Source: Microbispora sp. ZYX-F-249 (GTDB lineage Bacteria > Actinomycetota > Actinomycetes > Streptosporangiales > Streptosporangiaceae). Taken from it: 64,000 nucleotides of DNA. Under the pieces are notes generated by a model that made no database searches, had not been told where the DNA came from, and was given only the letters and a program-made list of their open reading frames with translations. The stretch spans positions 1 to 64,000 of the forward strand of contig NZ_JBDJAW010000036.1 of the NCBI RefSeq assembly GCF_039649665.1. The letters run 5' to 3'. The translations under genes and the position numbers were made by a program. Shown one piece after another: positions 34,321 through 42,914 of this stretch; positions within the stretch are counted from its first letter, which is position 1, and the number at the start of each line of letters is the position of its first letter.

Positions 34321-34629
34321 ATGAGCACTCGTAGGAGGAGGGGTCGTGTTGGTGACCACTGGACAGATTACCTAAAAGGCTGGCACATCTTTGCCATCTG
34401 GATGGCGATTGTGGTCGTTGCCCCGATCGCTTTTATAATCATAGGAAAAGAGCTCAGCCTGGATCAGGCGCTCGCTTTGATCTTTATTGGGGTATGTATA
34501 ATTGCTTTCATGGCCTTCTTTGGCAGCATGTCGTCCAATTGGAACAAGACCGCCGTGGAAGAAAACCGAGAGTTTTGGGCCAGGCTCGACTCTAGGACGA
34601 CGAATTGCGACGATAAAACTGACGACTGA
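34321..34629 (+). CDS. Small membrane protein
   Basis: 102 residues from ATG 34321, directly after GGGAGAAG. Two hydrophobic helices (GWHIFAIWMAIVVVAPIAFI and LALIFIGVCIIAFMAFF) separated by a short polar turn, with a basic N-terminus and an acidic cytoplasmic tail (TAVEENREFWARLD). No family is recognised. GC is clearly lower than flanking chromosome, in line with element cargo. Bases 34147-34320 contain no gene I can support. Confidence 0.6.
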   Translation: MSTRRRRGRVGDHWTDYLKGWHIFAIWMAIVVVAPIAFIIIGKELSLDQALALIFIGVCIIAFMAFFGSMSSNWNKTAVEENREFWARLDSRTTNCDDKTDD

Positions 34630-34751
34630 ATACGCGTGTACGCCTTTCTCTTACCTGATCTCCCTAGGGCGAGGGGCCGGTCACGAGTGACTGTGGTTGC
34701 CCCCTCGTCACCCTGTCTTAATAACACGACGATCACCAATGACCTGCGGAT

Positions 34752-35012
34752 CTACCACTCCTTGCCTTCGGCCCGGCCTTGGTCTTTCATCACGTCGATC
34801 GCAGCACCGATCGCGTGCAGCACCTTGCGGGCTTGCTCGCGATCGACACCCATACGGGTCTGGAAGTCCCACTCATCGAGGTGGACGCCGTTGCAGATCT
34901 CGTTGAGGGCGTTGTTGATAGCGAGAACGTCTTCCCGCCCGAGGATGAGCGCGATCACATCGGGTGTTGCTCTGATGATCTCCATCATCACATTCTGCAG
35001 AAGAGAGGGCAC
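34752..35012 (-). CDS. Hypothetical small protein
   Basis: 86 residues from GTG 35012. The pattern DVLAINNALNEICNGVHLDE followed by WDFQTRMGVDREQARKVLHA recurs in actinomycete hypothetical proteins and looks like a helical domain. A later start at the ATG pair (MMEIIRA) is possible. It lies in the cargo next to another small unknown gene on the same strand. Function unknown. Confidence 0.6.
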   Translation of the reverse strand: MPSLLQNVMMEIIRATPDVIALILGREDVLAINNALNEICNGVHLDEWDFQTRMGVDREQARKVLHAIGAAIDVMKDQGRAEGKEW

Positions 35013-35106
35013 CAGCCCAGCCCTCGCCCCTGCCTGACGCTCCTATGTGCAAGGGGTCTGGTGGCTCGTTACCTCGTTGTTGCCTTGGGTCCGTTCGGGG
35101 AGGCCG

Positions 35107-35502
35107 TTACGAGTTCTCCTTGTCCGGCGACAGAACCTGGAGGGCCGCATTGGCCGCGTGAAGGACGCTGATCCATGCGGGATGGTCGAGGTAGGCGTGG
35201 TCCGGGGCGGTGGGGCCAAGGTCATCGAGAACGCGAAGGAGGGCGTCAACCACGAGTTGCACGCGGTCGGCTTCTTGCTCATCCCGGAAGAGTTGGGGGA
35301 TCAGTGCTCGTGCGCCGGCTTGGTCGATGAAAGTGTCGTCGATTAGCCAGTGAACGGCGGCGGTGAGGTCTGGCCACCCGTGTCCTGATCGCCAGTGTTG
35401 CTCTTGATAGTCGCGGTCGCTGAGGGCTTGTAACGCGTTCAGAACGTCTTCACGTTGCTCTGGCCACTGAACCCGCCGTGCCGCGGAGGCGTGTTCGTTC
35501 AC
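35107..35502 (-). CDS. Hypothetical protein, SCO4402-like
   Basis: 131 residues from ATG 35502. The sequence VQWPEQREDVLNALQALSDR then DLTAAVHWLIDDTFID and EADRVQLVVDALLRVLDDLG resembles a Streptomyces family of helical proteins with a conserved DDT motif. The family label is from recall and tentative. Same strand as the small gene at 34752-35012, 94 bp apart, so they may be co-transcribed. Confidence 0.55.
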   Translation of the reverse strand: MNEHASAARRVQWPEQREDVLNALQALSDRDYQEQHWRSGHGWPDLTAAVHWLIDDTFIDQAGARALIPQLFRDEQEADRVQLVVDALLRVLDDLGPTAPDHAYLDHPAWISVLHAANAALQVLSPDKENS

Positions 35503-35575
35503 GGCGCCACGCTACTGAGAGCTGGTACTGGTAGGGGAAGCCTGGCGATATGTGACAAGACACCTCCCCTGGGGT

Positions 35576-36634
35576 CTACTCCGTGCTGGCCGGTGTTTCC
35601 TGGTCCCGGTGTCTGTTGTGGTCGTCGATGAGGGCACGGTAGATCACGTCTGAAAGGTGCCGTTTCAGGACGCGAAGGCTGCCCTTCCCGGTATCCCTGG
35701 TGGTTTCTCGGCGTCGTTTGATCAGGGCGCGGGCGCCTTCGTGGCAACGAGCCTGGGTGATGGCGATGCGGTGCAATGTGGTGTTGAGTTGCCTGTTTCC
35801 GCCGCGGTTGAGGCGGTGATGGTCATCGTTGCCGCTTCAGACGGGGATCGGGGCGGTGCCGTTGTGCCGGGCGAATGCTGAGGAGTTCCGGAAGCGGGTG
35901 ATGTCGCCGATCTCGCCGAGGAGTTTGGCGGCGGTCAGGACGTTGACTCCGACGATCGCCAGCAACCTGGGTACCCGGGCTTCGACCAGCGGCTTGAGCT
36001 CTTTGTGGATGGCGTCGATCTCGGTGCTGAGCGAATCGATGAGAGCGATCTGTGCCAATGCCACCCGTTGGGCGGTACTGGCCGGCAGCGCCTGCAACTG
36101 CGCGACGAGCTTGCGGCGGGTGGTGATCTGCTTGAGCTTTGTCACCGCGGCTGCGAGGTCGGGATTGAGGTCGTGGATCAGCCATAACACGCGGTTGATC
36201 AGCCTGGTGCGCTCGGCGATCAGCCCCTCGCGATGGTCGACCAGCAGCCGGATCGGGCGGGTGTGCTCGTCCAGACGCGCAGTCGGCAGGTCCGGCTCGC
36301 GTAGCGCCAGCCGGGCGATGGCCAGGGCATCGATCGGGTCGGATTTGCCGCGCTCGCGTCCGCTGCGTCGCTCTCCGGCTGTGCGGTTGGGCGGCACCGG
36401 GATCACGGTCTCGCCAGCGGCCAGTAGGTCGCGGACCAGCCCGCCTGAGACGTGCCGGACATCTTCTACCGCCCAAATACGCTGGTCGGGGGAGAGTTTT
36501 CGAGCCCAGGCCAACAGTTGGATGTGCCCTTCATCGCGGGCCCGCACGGTCCGCTCGCCCTTCTTGCGGCCGACCTCATCCACCGCGACAGCGGTGTGGG
36601 TGCGCTTGTGCGGGTCGATGCCGATCACCATCAT
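35576..36634 (-). pseudogene. IS110-family transposase interrupted by an in-frame TGA
   Basis: Starts at ATG 36634 behind GAGGAG. The RuvC-like N-domain shows MVIGIDPHKRTHTAVAVDE, the Glu in AVEDVRHVSGG and GKSDPIDALAIARL (DEDD residues), and the helix-hairpin region PRLLAIVGVNVLTAAKLLGE. At 35837-35839 a TGA codon interrupts the frame right before SGNDDHHRLNRGGNRQLN, where the catalytic Ser of IS110 transposases lies; the rest of the C-domain (HRIAITQARCHEGARALIKR, LRVLKRHLSDVIYRAL) continues in frame to 35576. One substitution thus separates it from an intact gene. Probably inactive unless the stop is read through. Confidence 0.88.
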
Positions 36635-36796
36635 CGATGCTTGTCTCCTCGAAGTAGGGGGACGGCATCCGGGCTGGTCGGCGGACATATCTCAGTCGAG
36701 GGAACTGCCAGGCTCCTATCAAGTCACGCTGCCAGACCCGGCGCATGCCGAGTTCCAGGCCGCCGTGGACAGGTCAGGCACAAGCCATTCATCGTC

Positions 36797-36971
36797 CGAT
36801 GGCAGATCACCCCGGAGTCACCCGGCGACCTGGACCCGCGCCAGCGGGCACTACAAGCGTGACACTGAGATCACCCCGTCTGCCATCGACCCGCCCGAAG
36901 GGAAGCGGGCTAAGGCCGCCGGGTCCAGGTGGAGCGCCCTGCCGGACGAACGACCTGGACCCGGCGGCCTT
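36797..36971 (-). ncRNA. Structured non-coding region upstream of IS110 transposase, candidate bridge-RNA locus
   Basis: IS110 elements encode a bridge RNA in the non-coding end upstream of the transposase. The region 36635-37137 fits this place. It contains a perfect 19-bp hairpin (AAGGCCGCCGGGTCCAGGT at 36912-36930 with 36953-36971, 22-nt loop), a 10-bp inverted pair CGATGGCAGA/TCTGCCATCG (36797-36806, 36879-36888), and three copies of GATCACCCCG. The RNA boundaries, strand and guide loops are not determined; the hairpin may instead be a terminator. Confidence 0.4.
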
Positions 36972-37137
36972 GGTCTGCTCGGCTTGTCCCGGGTCGATGG
37001 CGGGCGGGGTGATCAGGCCCCTACCTCAGCCCGCTACGGCCAGAGATGATGGGCAGACCGTTGGTGATCACCCCGGAGCCGGAGTGCCTCCGCCGGAGGC
37101 ATGGTTGTCCCGGCTGCGCCCCGCTACAGTCGCCGTC

Positions 37138-37677
37138 GTGGCTCAGGATCTATCACCCCTCGATCGGCTTACTGCCCTTGTTCCTCCGCCGGCCACGCCG
37201 GTGTTTGGCACCCGTGATTGGGATGAAGTTTTCGCTGACCTTGGGCTCCGGCTTCCGGCCGACTATGTCGCGTTCCTAGAGCGCTATGGAAGCTGTGACT
37301 TCGCTCGCTGGCTCAGCATCAAGGACGATCGGACGCTGACGCGCGAGCAGTGTGTTCTCGCGCCGGAGTGGATGGAACACTACCGGGACCTCAGGGAGGA
37401 TTACCCCGAAGACTTCCCCCTGGCGATGTGGCCTGAGCCTGGGGGGTTCTTCCTGTGGGGCTCCACCATAGCTGGCGACTACCTCGGCTGGATGACAGTG
37501 GGCACGCCGGAGGAATGGCCTGTGGCGCTCATCATCCACAATTACGAGGAGCAGGAGCACTTGTTCAGGGAGACCATGACTGAATGGCTGGTCGGGTGGG
37601 CTTCGGGCGCGCGGTTCGACAGCAGTGGGTTCGCTCCTGGAGCTGAAGGTCACCCCCTGGTATGTGAACCGTGGTAG
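37138..37677 (+). CDS. SMI1/KNR4 (SUKH)-family protein
   Basis: 179 residues from GTG 37138. The segment DWDEVFADLGLRLPADYVAF followed by LERYGSCDFARWLSI is the SUKH N-terminal motif (W..lE..lG..LP.dy..f...yG), and GGFFLWGSTIAGDYLGWMTV is the second conserved block. SUKH proteins are common immunity proteins against polymorphic toxins and nucleases. No cognate toxin is visible next to it; IS110 and IS481 insertions on both sides may have separated it from one. Confidence 0.82.
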   Translation: MAQDLSPLDRLTALVPPPATPVFGTRDWDEVFADLGLRLPADYVAFLERYGSCDFARWLSIKDDRTLTREQCVLAPEWMEHYRDLREDYPEDFPLAMWPEPGGFFLWGSTIAGDYLGWMTVGTPEEWPVALIIHNYEEQEHLFRETMTEWLVGWASGARFDSSGFAPGAEGHPLVCEPW

Positions 37678-37732
37678 TAGGGCGACCCTCTCGTGCGCGG
37701 GCCGAGCACGGCGCACGCGAGAACGGCCTCCG

Positions 37733-37793
37733 GGCCGCACGCGCAGCGTGCGGCCGAGCGCAGGCCCGCGCGGCGGCGGCGCGGAGCGCCGCC
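37733..37793. terminator. Double hairpin after the SUKH gene
   Basis: Two perfect stems in tandem: GGCCGCACGC/GCGTGCGGCC with a GCA loop (37733-37755) and GGCGGCGC/GCGCCGCC with a GGA loop (37775-37793), the second followed by CTTG. A third imperfect palindrome lies at 37690-37722. A strong terminator block for the SUKH transcript. Confidence 0.7.
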
Positions 37794-37839
37794 CTTGATA
37801 CCTGTGAGAACAATTCGGCAGGTTACGAGACCCGACTAG

Positions 37840-37890
37840 TGTCCTGTCCCGCGACATGCTTGACACATCAGTCCCAGGACATGTTTGACA
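37840..37890 (+). repeat. IS481 left terminal repeat with two binding-site copies
   Basis: Outer copy 37846-37865 and inner copy 37871-37890 share the GTCCC...ACATG...TTGACA pattern, 25 bp apart. Confidence 0.85.
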
Positions 37891-37929
37891 GGTGCCGTTT
37901 TCGGTCGATCTTTCGTGCGTCGTTTGCGG

Positions 37930-39783
37930 ATGGCGCGCGTCGGGAGGCCGGGATTGGCCCTGGTCGATTTGTCGGTTGTCGAGCAGCGTTATCGGGCGGT
38001 TTTGGCGGTCCTCGCCGGAGCGAGTGTGAGTGAGACCGCCGCTCAGGTTGGGGTGTCGCGGCAGACGATGCATTCCTGGCTGCGCCGGTATCGCGAATCT
38101 GGTTTGTCCGGGTTGGCTGACCGTTCCCGGCGTCCGAAGTCGTCGCCGTCGCAGTTATCGGCGGAGGTGGAGGCGGTGGTGTGTGAGCTGCGGCGTGAGC
38201 ATCCGCGGTGGGGTCCGGTCCGTCTGGTGCACGAGGCAAAGCGCCTGGGGGTGGATCCGGTGCCGTCGCGGATGGCGGTGTATCGGGCGTTGGTGCGCCA
38301 TGGCCTGGTGAATCCGCGGCAGCGGCGCAAGCGCCGGGAGGATTACCTGCGGTGGGAGCGGCCTGCGTCGATGCAGTTGTGGCAGATGGACATCGTCGGC
38401 GGGGTGTTCCTGGCCGACGGCACCGAGGCCAAAGTCGTCACCGGCGTCGACGACCACTCCCGCTACTGCGTCATCGCGCAGGTGGTAGCCCGTCCGACCG
38501 GGCGGGCGGTGTGCCTGGCCTTCGCGGCGGCGCTGCGGGCCTTCGGGGTGCCGCAGGAGGTGCTGACGGACAACGGCAAGCAGTTCACCGACCGGTTCGG
38601 CAAGGGCGGGGAGGTGCTGTTCGACCGGATCTGCCGCGACAACGGCATCACGCACCGGCTGACCCAGCCGCGCTCGCCGACCACGACGGGGAAGGTCGAG
38701 CGGTTTCATCAGACGCTGCGCCGCGAGCTGCTCGATGACGCGGTGCCGTTTGAGGACCTGGCGGCGGCGCAGGCCGCGGTGGACGCCCGGGTGGTCGAGT
38801 ACAACACCCGGCGACCGCATCAGGCGATCGGCATGGCCTGCCCGGCCGAGCGGTTCACGCCCACGGCCGATCCCCGGGAGGAGCTGTTGCCGCTGCGGCT
38901 GCCCGGCGCGCTCAAGGCGATCGACGGCCAGGCCGCCCCGCCGCAGCCAGCACCAGCACCAGCACCGGAGGTTCCCGCGCCGACGCAGGTCCCCGATCGG
39001 CGGGACGCGCCTGCGATCGCCGACCAGGAGCCGGTCAGGGCGTGGTCGGGCGGGCCGGTGGAGTTCGACCGCGTCGTCCCGGCCAGCGGGAACATGTTCG
39101 TGGCGGGACGCCAGTTCTGGCTGGGCCCCGACCGGGCCGGGGTGATGGTGACGTTCTGGGCCGACACCGACGTCATCCACCTCCTGGTTGCCGGGGTCCG
39201 GCTGAAGAGCTTCCGCTCCCACCTGTCCAACGCCGACCTGGCCAAACTCGCCGCGAACGGGGGCCGTGCGGCGGGGCCGGCGCCGCTGCCGCCCGCCGAG
39301 CCGGGCACGGCGGTGGAGGTCGACCGGACCGTCAGCCGATCGGGCACGGTCAGCCTGGCCGGACGCGTCGTGCTGGCCGCCGAGATCCTCAACGGCCGCC
39401 GCGTGACCGTCCGGATCGAGGAACACACCCTGATGTTCTTCGACCCGCAGACCCGCGAGCTGCTGCGCACCCGGCCCAACCCGATCAGCTGGGACCGGAT
39501 GCGGCACCTTCGCGACGCCCGCCCGGCCGGGCCGCCACCGAGGCCCTCGGCCGAGCCGGTCACCGTGCAGCGGGTGGCCAGCAACAGCGGCGTCATCATG
39601 GTCGTCGGGCAGAAGGTCGCCCTCGGCCGCATCCACGCCCGCGCCATCGTCACCGTGCACGTCAGCGACACCACATTGACCGTCGAACTGCCCGACGACA
39701 CCCGCGTGGTCCGCCGCACCACCACCCAGCCCGTCCGCAGTATCAAAGCGGCCCGGCCCCGCAAGGCCGGTCATGTTTCCTAG
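37930..39783 (+). CDS. IS481-family transposase
   Basis: 617 residues from ATG 37930. An N-terminal helix-turn-helix (AGASVSETAAQVGVSRQTMH then WLRRYRESGLSGLADRSRRP) is followed by the rve/DDE integrase core: Asp in QMDIVGGVFLADG, Asp in EVLTDNGKQFTDRF and Glu in TTTGKVERFHQTLR. The C-terminal 280 residues, longer than in short IS481 members, contain three beta-rich repeats with VEFDRVVPASGNMFVAG, VEVDRTVSRSGTVSLAG and VTVQRVASNSGVIMVVG. These may be a target- or end-binding Mu-C-like region. All catalytic residues are intact. Confidence 0.93.
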   Translation: MARVGRPGLALVDLSVVEQRYRAVLAVLAGASVSETAAQVGVSRQTMHSWLRRYRESGLSGLADRSRRPKSSPSQLSAEVEAVVCELRREHPRWGPVRLVHEAKRLGVDPVPSRMAVYRALVRHGLVNPRQRRKRREDYLRWERPASMQLWQMDIVGGVFLADGTEAKVVTGVDDHSRYCVIAQVVARPTGRAVCLAFAAALRAFGVPQEVLTDNGKQFTDRFGKGGEVLFDRICRDNGITHRLTQPRSPTTTGKVERFHQTLRRELLDDAVPFEDLAAAQAAVDARVVEYNTRRPHQAIGMACPAERFTPTADPREELLPLRLPGALKAIDGQAAPPQPAPAPAPEVPAPTQVPDRRDAPAIADQEPVRAWSGGPVEFDRVVPASGNMFVAGRQFWLGPDRAGVMVTFWADTDVIHLLVAGVRLKSFRSHLSNADLAKLAANGGRAAGPAPLPPAEPGTAVEVDRTVSRSGTVSLAGRVVLAAEILNGRRVTVRIEEHTLMFFDPQTRELLRTRPNPISWDRMRHLRDARPAGPPPRPSAEPVTVQRVASNSGVIMVVGQKVALGRIHARAIVTVHVSDTTLTVELPDDTRVVRRTTTQPVRSIKAARPRKAGHVS

Positions 39784-39789
39784 GGTGCC

Positions 39790-39840
39790 CGTCAAGCATG
39801 TGGTGGGACAGAACTGTCAATCATGTCGTGGGACTAGACA
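39790..39840 (-). repeat. IS481 right terminal repeat with two binding-site copies
   Basis: Read on the minus strand: outer copy 39815-39834 and inner copy 39790-39809 share the left-end pattern in inverted orientation, again 25 bp apart. Confidence 0.85.
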
Positions 39841-39936
39841 ACGAGACCCGACTAGGCTCAGTTAGGTTTGGGTGTCACGCCGGACGTTGACAGCAGTAAC
39901 TGAGCCAGAGAGCTAGCTTGGGAAGCAGGGGATTTC

Positions 39937-40893
39937 GTGTCAGAGAACGAGATCGAGTCGATACTGAATTGGCTAAACCGGAGCGGTTATCCGCTTGAAA
40001 TGAGGGCGGCCCGTCAACTTTATCTAGCTCAAGCGGAGACAAGTGTTTCTGTCCGCTACAGGGATCCCATTGAGCGCACATATCGCGAAGTAGACATTGT
40101 GGCTACGTGGAACATAGAAGCCTCAGAAGGGAATGGAAAGCGCACTAAGGCAAAGGTTACATTCGTTATTGAATGTAAATCTACAGGAATACCGTGGGTA
40201 ATGTTCGCGTACGACCGAGAAAGTAATCTTGAAGAAAACTACGACGAAAGCCTGGTGATCCATGATCTCCCTAACAACCTCGGCGAGTTCGAGACTCTAT
40301 CGGCAGCGCATGCCGCCTATGAACGCCTCTCATTGTTTTCCCGATTCAGGCACCTCGGGTATGCGATTGCAGAAAAAAGGGATCCCGAGAAAGGGAAGGG
40401 AGGGCGTGATGCGGCTTATGACGGATCCCGACAGGCGGCATCTGCTGCATTAGGTTTATTGCAAGCTACTGCAGATGTGCCGCACATATTTGTTCCAATA
40501 CTCTTAACTAATAGTCCGCTCTATATCTGCTCGCTCGATTCGGATGCCGCTCTCCAGATTACGCAGACTGATTCGTGTGCTGTAATGGTAGACCTAGATG
40601 AGAGCCTGGGATCCCCGGTGTGCGTTGCACAATCCGACGTACTCCCTGCGTTAATACAGGACGTACGGCAAGCTATTTCCTCCTATGAGGGTAATATCGG
40701 CGTCCTTACTGAGGCCTGGGAGCCGAAAGCTCTCAGTGACTTTAAGCCTCCGTCTGTCTCGGGGCGAACGACCCCACCGCTTATTTATGTGCGAAGACTA
40801 ATTGAAGCTGTCAACGATGTATTGGATGAACGCCGTGAGGAGAAAGAGCTACATGAGGTGGCTGGGGATGAGGCGACGCCACGAGATGAATAG
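39937..40893 (+). CDS. PD-(D/E)xK nuclease-like protein of unknown family
   Basis: 318 residues from GTG 39937 after an AGGGG site. The N-terminal domain has the restriction-endonuclease core: helix with Glu21 (YPLEMRAARQLYL), Asp53 in TYREVDIVATW, and Glu79-x-Lys81 in VTFVIECKST, the D...ExK triad. The remaining 200 residues (GDS-free, with HIFVPILLTNSPLYIC and a charged C-terminal helix) are unassigned. GC is near 50%, well below the genome. It converges on the ABC-three-component operon with a 35-bp gap and follows the IS481 copy. Likely a DNA-cleaving defence effector, as part of that system or alone. Confidence 0.75.
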   Translation: MSENEIESILNWLNRSGYPLEMRAARQLYLAQAETSVSVRYRDPIERTYREVDIVATWNIEASEGNGKRTKAKVTFVIECKSTGIPWVMFAYDRESNLEENYDESLVIHDLPNNLGEFETLSAAHAAYERLSLFSRFRHLGYAIAEKRDPEKGKGGRDAAYDGSRQAASAALGLLQATADVPHIFVPILLTNSPLYICSLDSDAALQITQTDSCAVMVDLDESLGSPVCVAQSDVLPALIQDVRQAISSYEGNIGVLTEAWEPKALSDFKPPSVSGRTTPPLIYVRRLIEAVNDVLDERREEKELHEVAGDEATPRDE

Positions 40894-40928
40894 TATCGCA
40901 GGCGTCACGGGCTCTAGCCGCCGATAAT

Positions 40929-42914
40929 TTAGCGAGAGGATAGCCACTCCTCCGGAACTAGTTTGCGCCCATCGCGCCAATTGTGAGTGATCGAATCCTG
41001 GAACCACTGCTCTGGCAGATTTGCGTGATCGCAAACAATCACTTGAAGAGCTGGAGCAAGCTCGTGTACGACATCCCGGATCAGCTCGAACATGCGACGG
41101 ACGGCCTCCCTATCCGCATCTGACTCCGCGATACCCGTGCGGCGAGCCACTTCAGATGGGTAATAGGCTTGAGTTGGCTGGTCAAGCATCAAGAAGCGAG
41201 GTACGGGCCGTGTCTGCCGGACGAAATGACGGTGCAGCGCTAGATGTGTGACTAAATGGTATCCGATCCAATTAGCCGCGCTGCCGATACGGAATAGGGG
41301 AACGGGACCGCGTTCTGTATCGGTAACTACTGTAAGCCGTGCAAGGTCGAGTCGAACGACCTCGCCGCTGTGTTCTAGCCCTAGCCTTTTCGCGTAAGAC
41401 GTCATGTCGCGGCCGACCGACAGTAAGCGGGAGGTTAACTGCTCGCGATCCTCATTGTCGTCCAATTCTGCCTCAAGCGCTTGAACCATCGCTGCGTAAG
41501 TGGCGACTTCTTCTTGAAGACGCGCTAGCTCAACGTCTCCCGCGGATGAAAGACGTGCGAGGGTAGCATCAATGCGCCCGCGGATGAAGTCGCGTGAGTC
41601 GCCACCGCTCTCCTGGCCCACTCGATCCGCGGCCAGCAAAGCATTCAACGCTGCTTCGATACTACTGAGCTGCTCTCTGAGGGATGAGGCTTCATTGTCC
41701 AAACGCTCCAGAGCCGCCCGCTGAGCGGGCCGTGCCTGGGAGATACTGCCTAACTCCTCACGTAGGCGTTCTAGGCTGGCTCGCATTGTCATTGCTGTCG
41801 GATCTGGCTCGCGCATGTTCTGCCCGCAGGCCGGACAGCGGTGCTCCTGATTCGCGATGCCGTCGCTATCGTCTCCATTGGCCAGCGGTGGATCGATCAA
41901 GTCGAGGCTACTCAGCCGGCTAATTTGAAGCTCCAATGACTCTTCATAGCCGCCGAGGCCGTCACGTTGGTCAAGTAGGAGTGCACGTTCAGACATCACC
42001 CGTCGCAGGGCGCGTTGCAGCGCGTCCCGCTCACGCTCCAGAGCGACTCTTCGATCCTGCTCCTGGAGCACTTCAGAGGCCTGCCGTTCGCGAGGTGCCG
42101 GAACTCGAGCGGCCTGAAGTACCCGAATCAATTGGGCATGATCCGTGATGTCCTCATCGGGCACCAGGTTGACAGCTCGGGCTTCGGCTAGTAGAGCACG
42201 TAATTCCGTATCAATCGTCGCCGATGCTAGTTGGGCCGCCCGCAGCGTGGCCTCTCCCCTTTGTAGGGCGCGTCGAGCGTCACGCAGCCTCGCTCGTTTG
42301 AGCGCCTGGTCATGCGGGACCGCTCCAAGGAAGTACGGGATGGTGTCTCTTAGGGCATCTTCGATGCCTCGCTCACCCTGTCTGTGGAAGATTGCGTTCG
42401 CACTTGCAATCTCATTCTGAGTCTGTAGACACAGCAGAGCTGCATGACCGAGGTTTGCCTCTAACGGTGCGCGCAGCGAGCGTGTTCCAGGGTCTGAGAG
42501 GTTCTCCTCGATACCGATACGCCGACCGAGTTGCTCCCGCAATGTAGCTGAGTCAGTGTTCACCACAAGATCCTGAAAATCAGGAAGGGCGGGTCCCATG
42601 CCGAACTCGAGCATGGCCTGTTGGGTGGACGCCTTACCTACTGCAGGCGCCGGCCTCGCGATGAAAGCCTGGCCCTTGTCTAGCTGCCAGAGCGTTCCGT
42701 ACCAGGCGACCGTGTCGGTGATGGGACCGACTGGAACGCGCATGGTGTCGCGCCCCAGGCAGTACTCCACGATGGTCAGCAGAGCGCTCTTACCTGTCTG
42801 GGACTCTCCTGTAACGATGTTCAACGCCCCAGGAGTGAAGGGGACACGGCGAGTACGACCGTCTCGGTTGTAAAGGATCAAGGAGAGTAACTGCACTGGA
42901 TCAGGGTGCCACAC
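40929..42914 (-). CDS. Rad50-like ABC ATPase with zinc hook (DUF3732-type, ABC-three-component system)
   Basis: 661 residues. Walker A GESQTGKS at residues 36-43, long coiled coils (about 200-345 and 375-480) flanking a zinc hook CPACGQ at 360-365, then a C-terminal lobe with RIGSAANWIGYHLVTHLALH (signature region), Walker B FLMLDQP at 574-580 and a His in VIVCDHANLP. This is an SMC/Rad50 layout as in the DUF3732 ATPases of ABC-three-component systems, which are predicted to sense DNA or phage structures and license a nuclease. Its GTG start overlaps the middle-component gene by 14 bp. Confidence 0.85.
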   Translation of the reverse strand: MWHPDPVQLLSLILYNRDGRTRRVPFTPGALNIVTGESQTGKSALLTIVEYCLGRDTMRVPVGPITDTVAWYGTLWQLDKGQAFIARPAPAVGKASTQQAMLEFGMGPALPDFQDLVVNTDSATLREQLGRRIGIEENLSDPGTRSLRAPLEANLGHAALLCLQTQNEIASANAIFHRQGERGIEDALRDTIPYFLGAVPHDQALKRARLRDARRALQRGEATLRAAQLASATIDTELRALLAEARAVNLVPDEDITDHAQLIRVLQAARVPAPRERQASEVLQEQDRRVALERERDALQRALRRVMSERALLLDQRDGLGGYEESLELQISRLSSLDLIDPPLANGDDSDGIANQEHRCPACGQNMREPDPTAMTMRASLERLREELGSISQARPAQRAALERLDNEASSLREQLSSIEAALNALLAADRVGQESGGDSRDFIRGRIDATLARLSSAGDVELARLQEEVATYAAMVQALEAELDDNEDREQLTSRLLSVGRDMTSYAKRLGLEHSGEVVRLDLARLTVVTDTERGPVPLFRIGSAANWIGYHLVTHLALHRHFVRQTRPVPRFLMLDQPTQAYYPSEVARRTGIAESDADREAVRRMFELIRDVVHELAPALQVIVCDHANLPEQWFQDSITHNWRDGRKLVPEEWLSSR

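Larger units (their letters stand above)
37840..39840 (+). mobile_element. IS481-family insertion sequence, 2.0 kb, with 15-bp target duplication
   Basis: The ends are 26-bp imperfect inverted repeats (37840-37865 and 39815-39840, 22 of 26 matching). The element is flanked by an identical 15-bp direct repeat, ACGAGACCCGACTAG, at 37825-37839 and 39841-39855. Each end has two transposase-site-like copies of GTCCC(n3)ACATG(n)TTGAC(A/G) exactly 25 bp apart: 37846 and 37871 on the left, 39815 and 39790 (inverted) on the right. One intact transposase gene fills it. The exact target duplication and intact ends argue for recent, possibly active, transposition. Confidence 0.92.

Noticed and set aside
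37825-39855. Integration of the IS481 copy as the cause of AICE cargo boundaries
   Set aside because: The 15-bp duplication shows simple insertion into already present cargo DNA, so it does not mark an element border.
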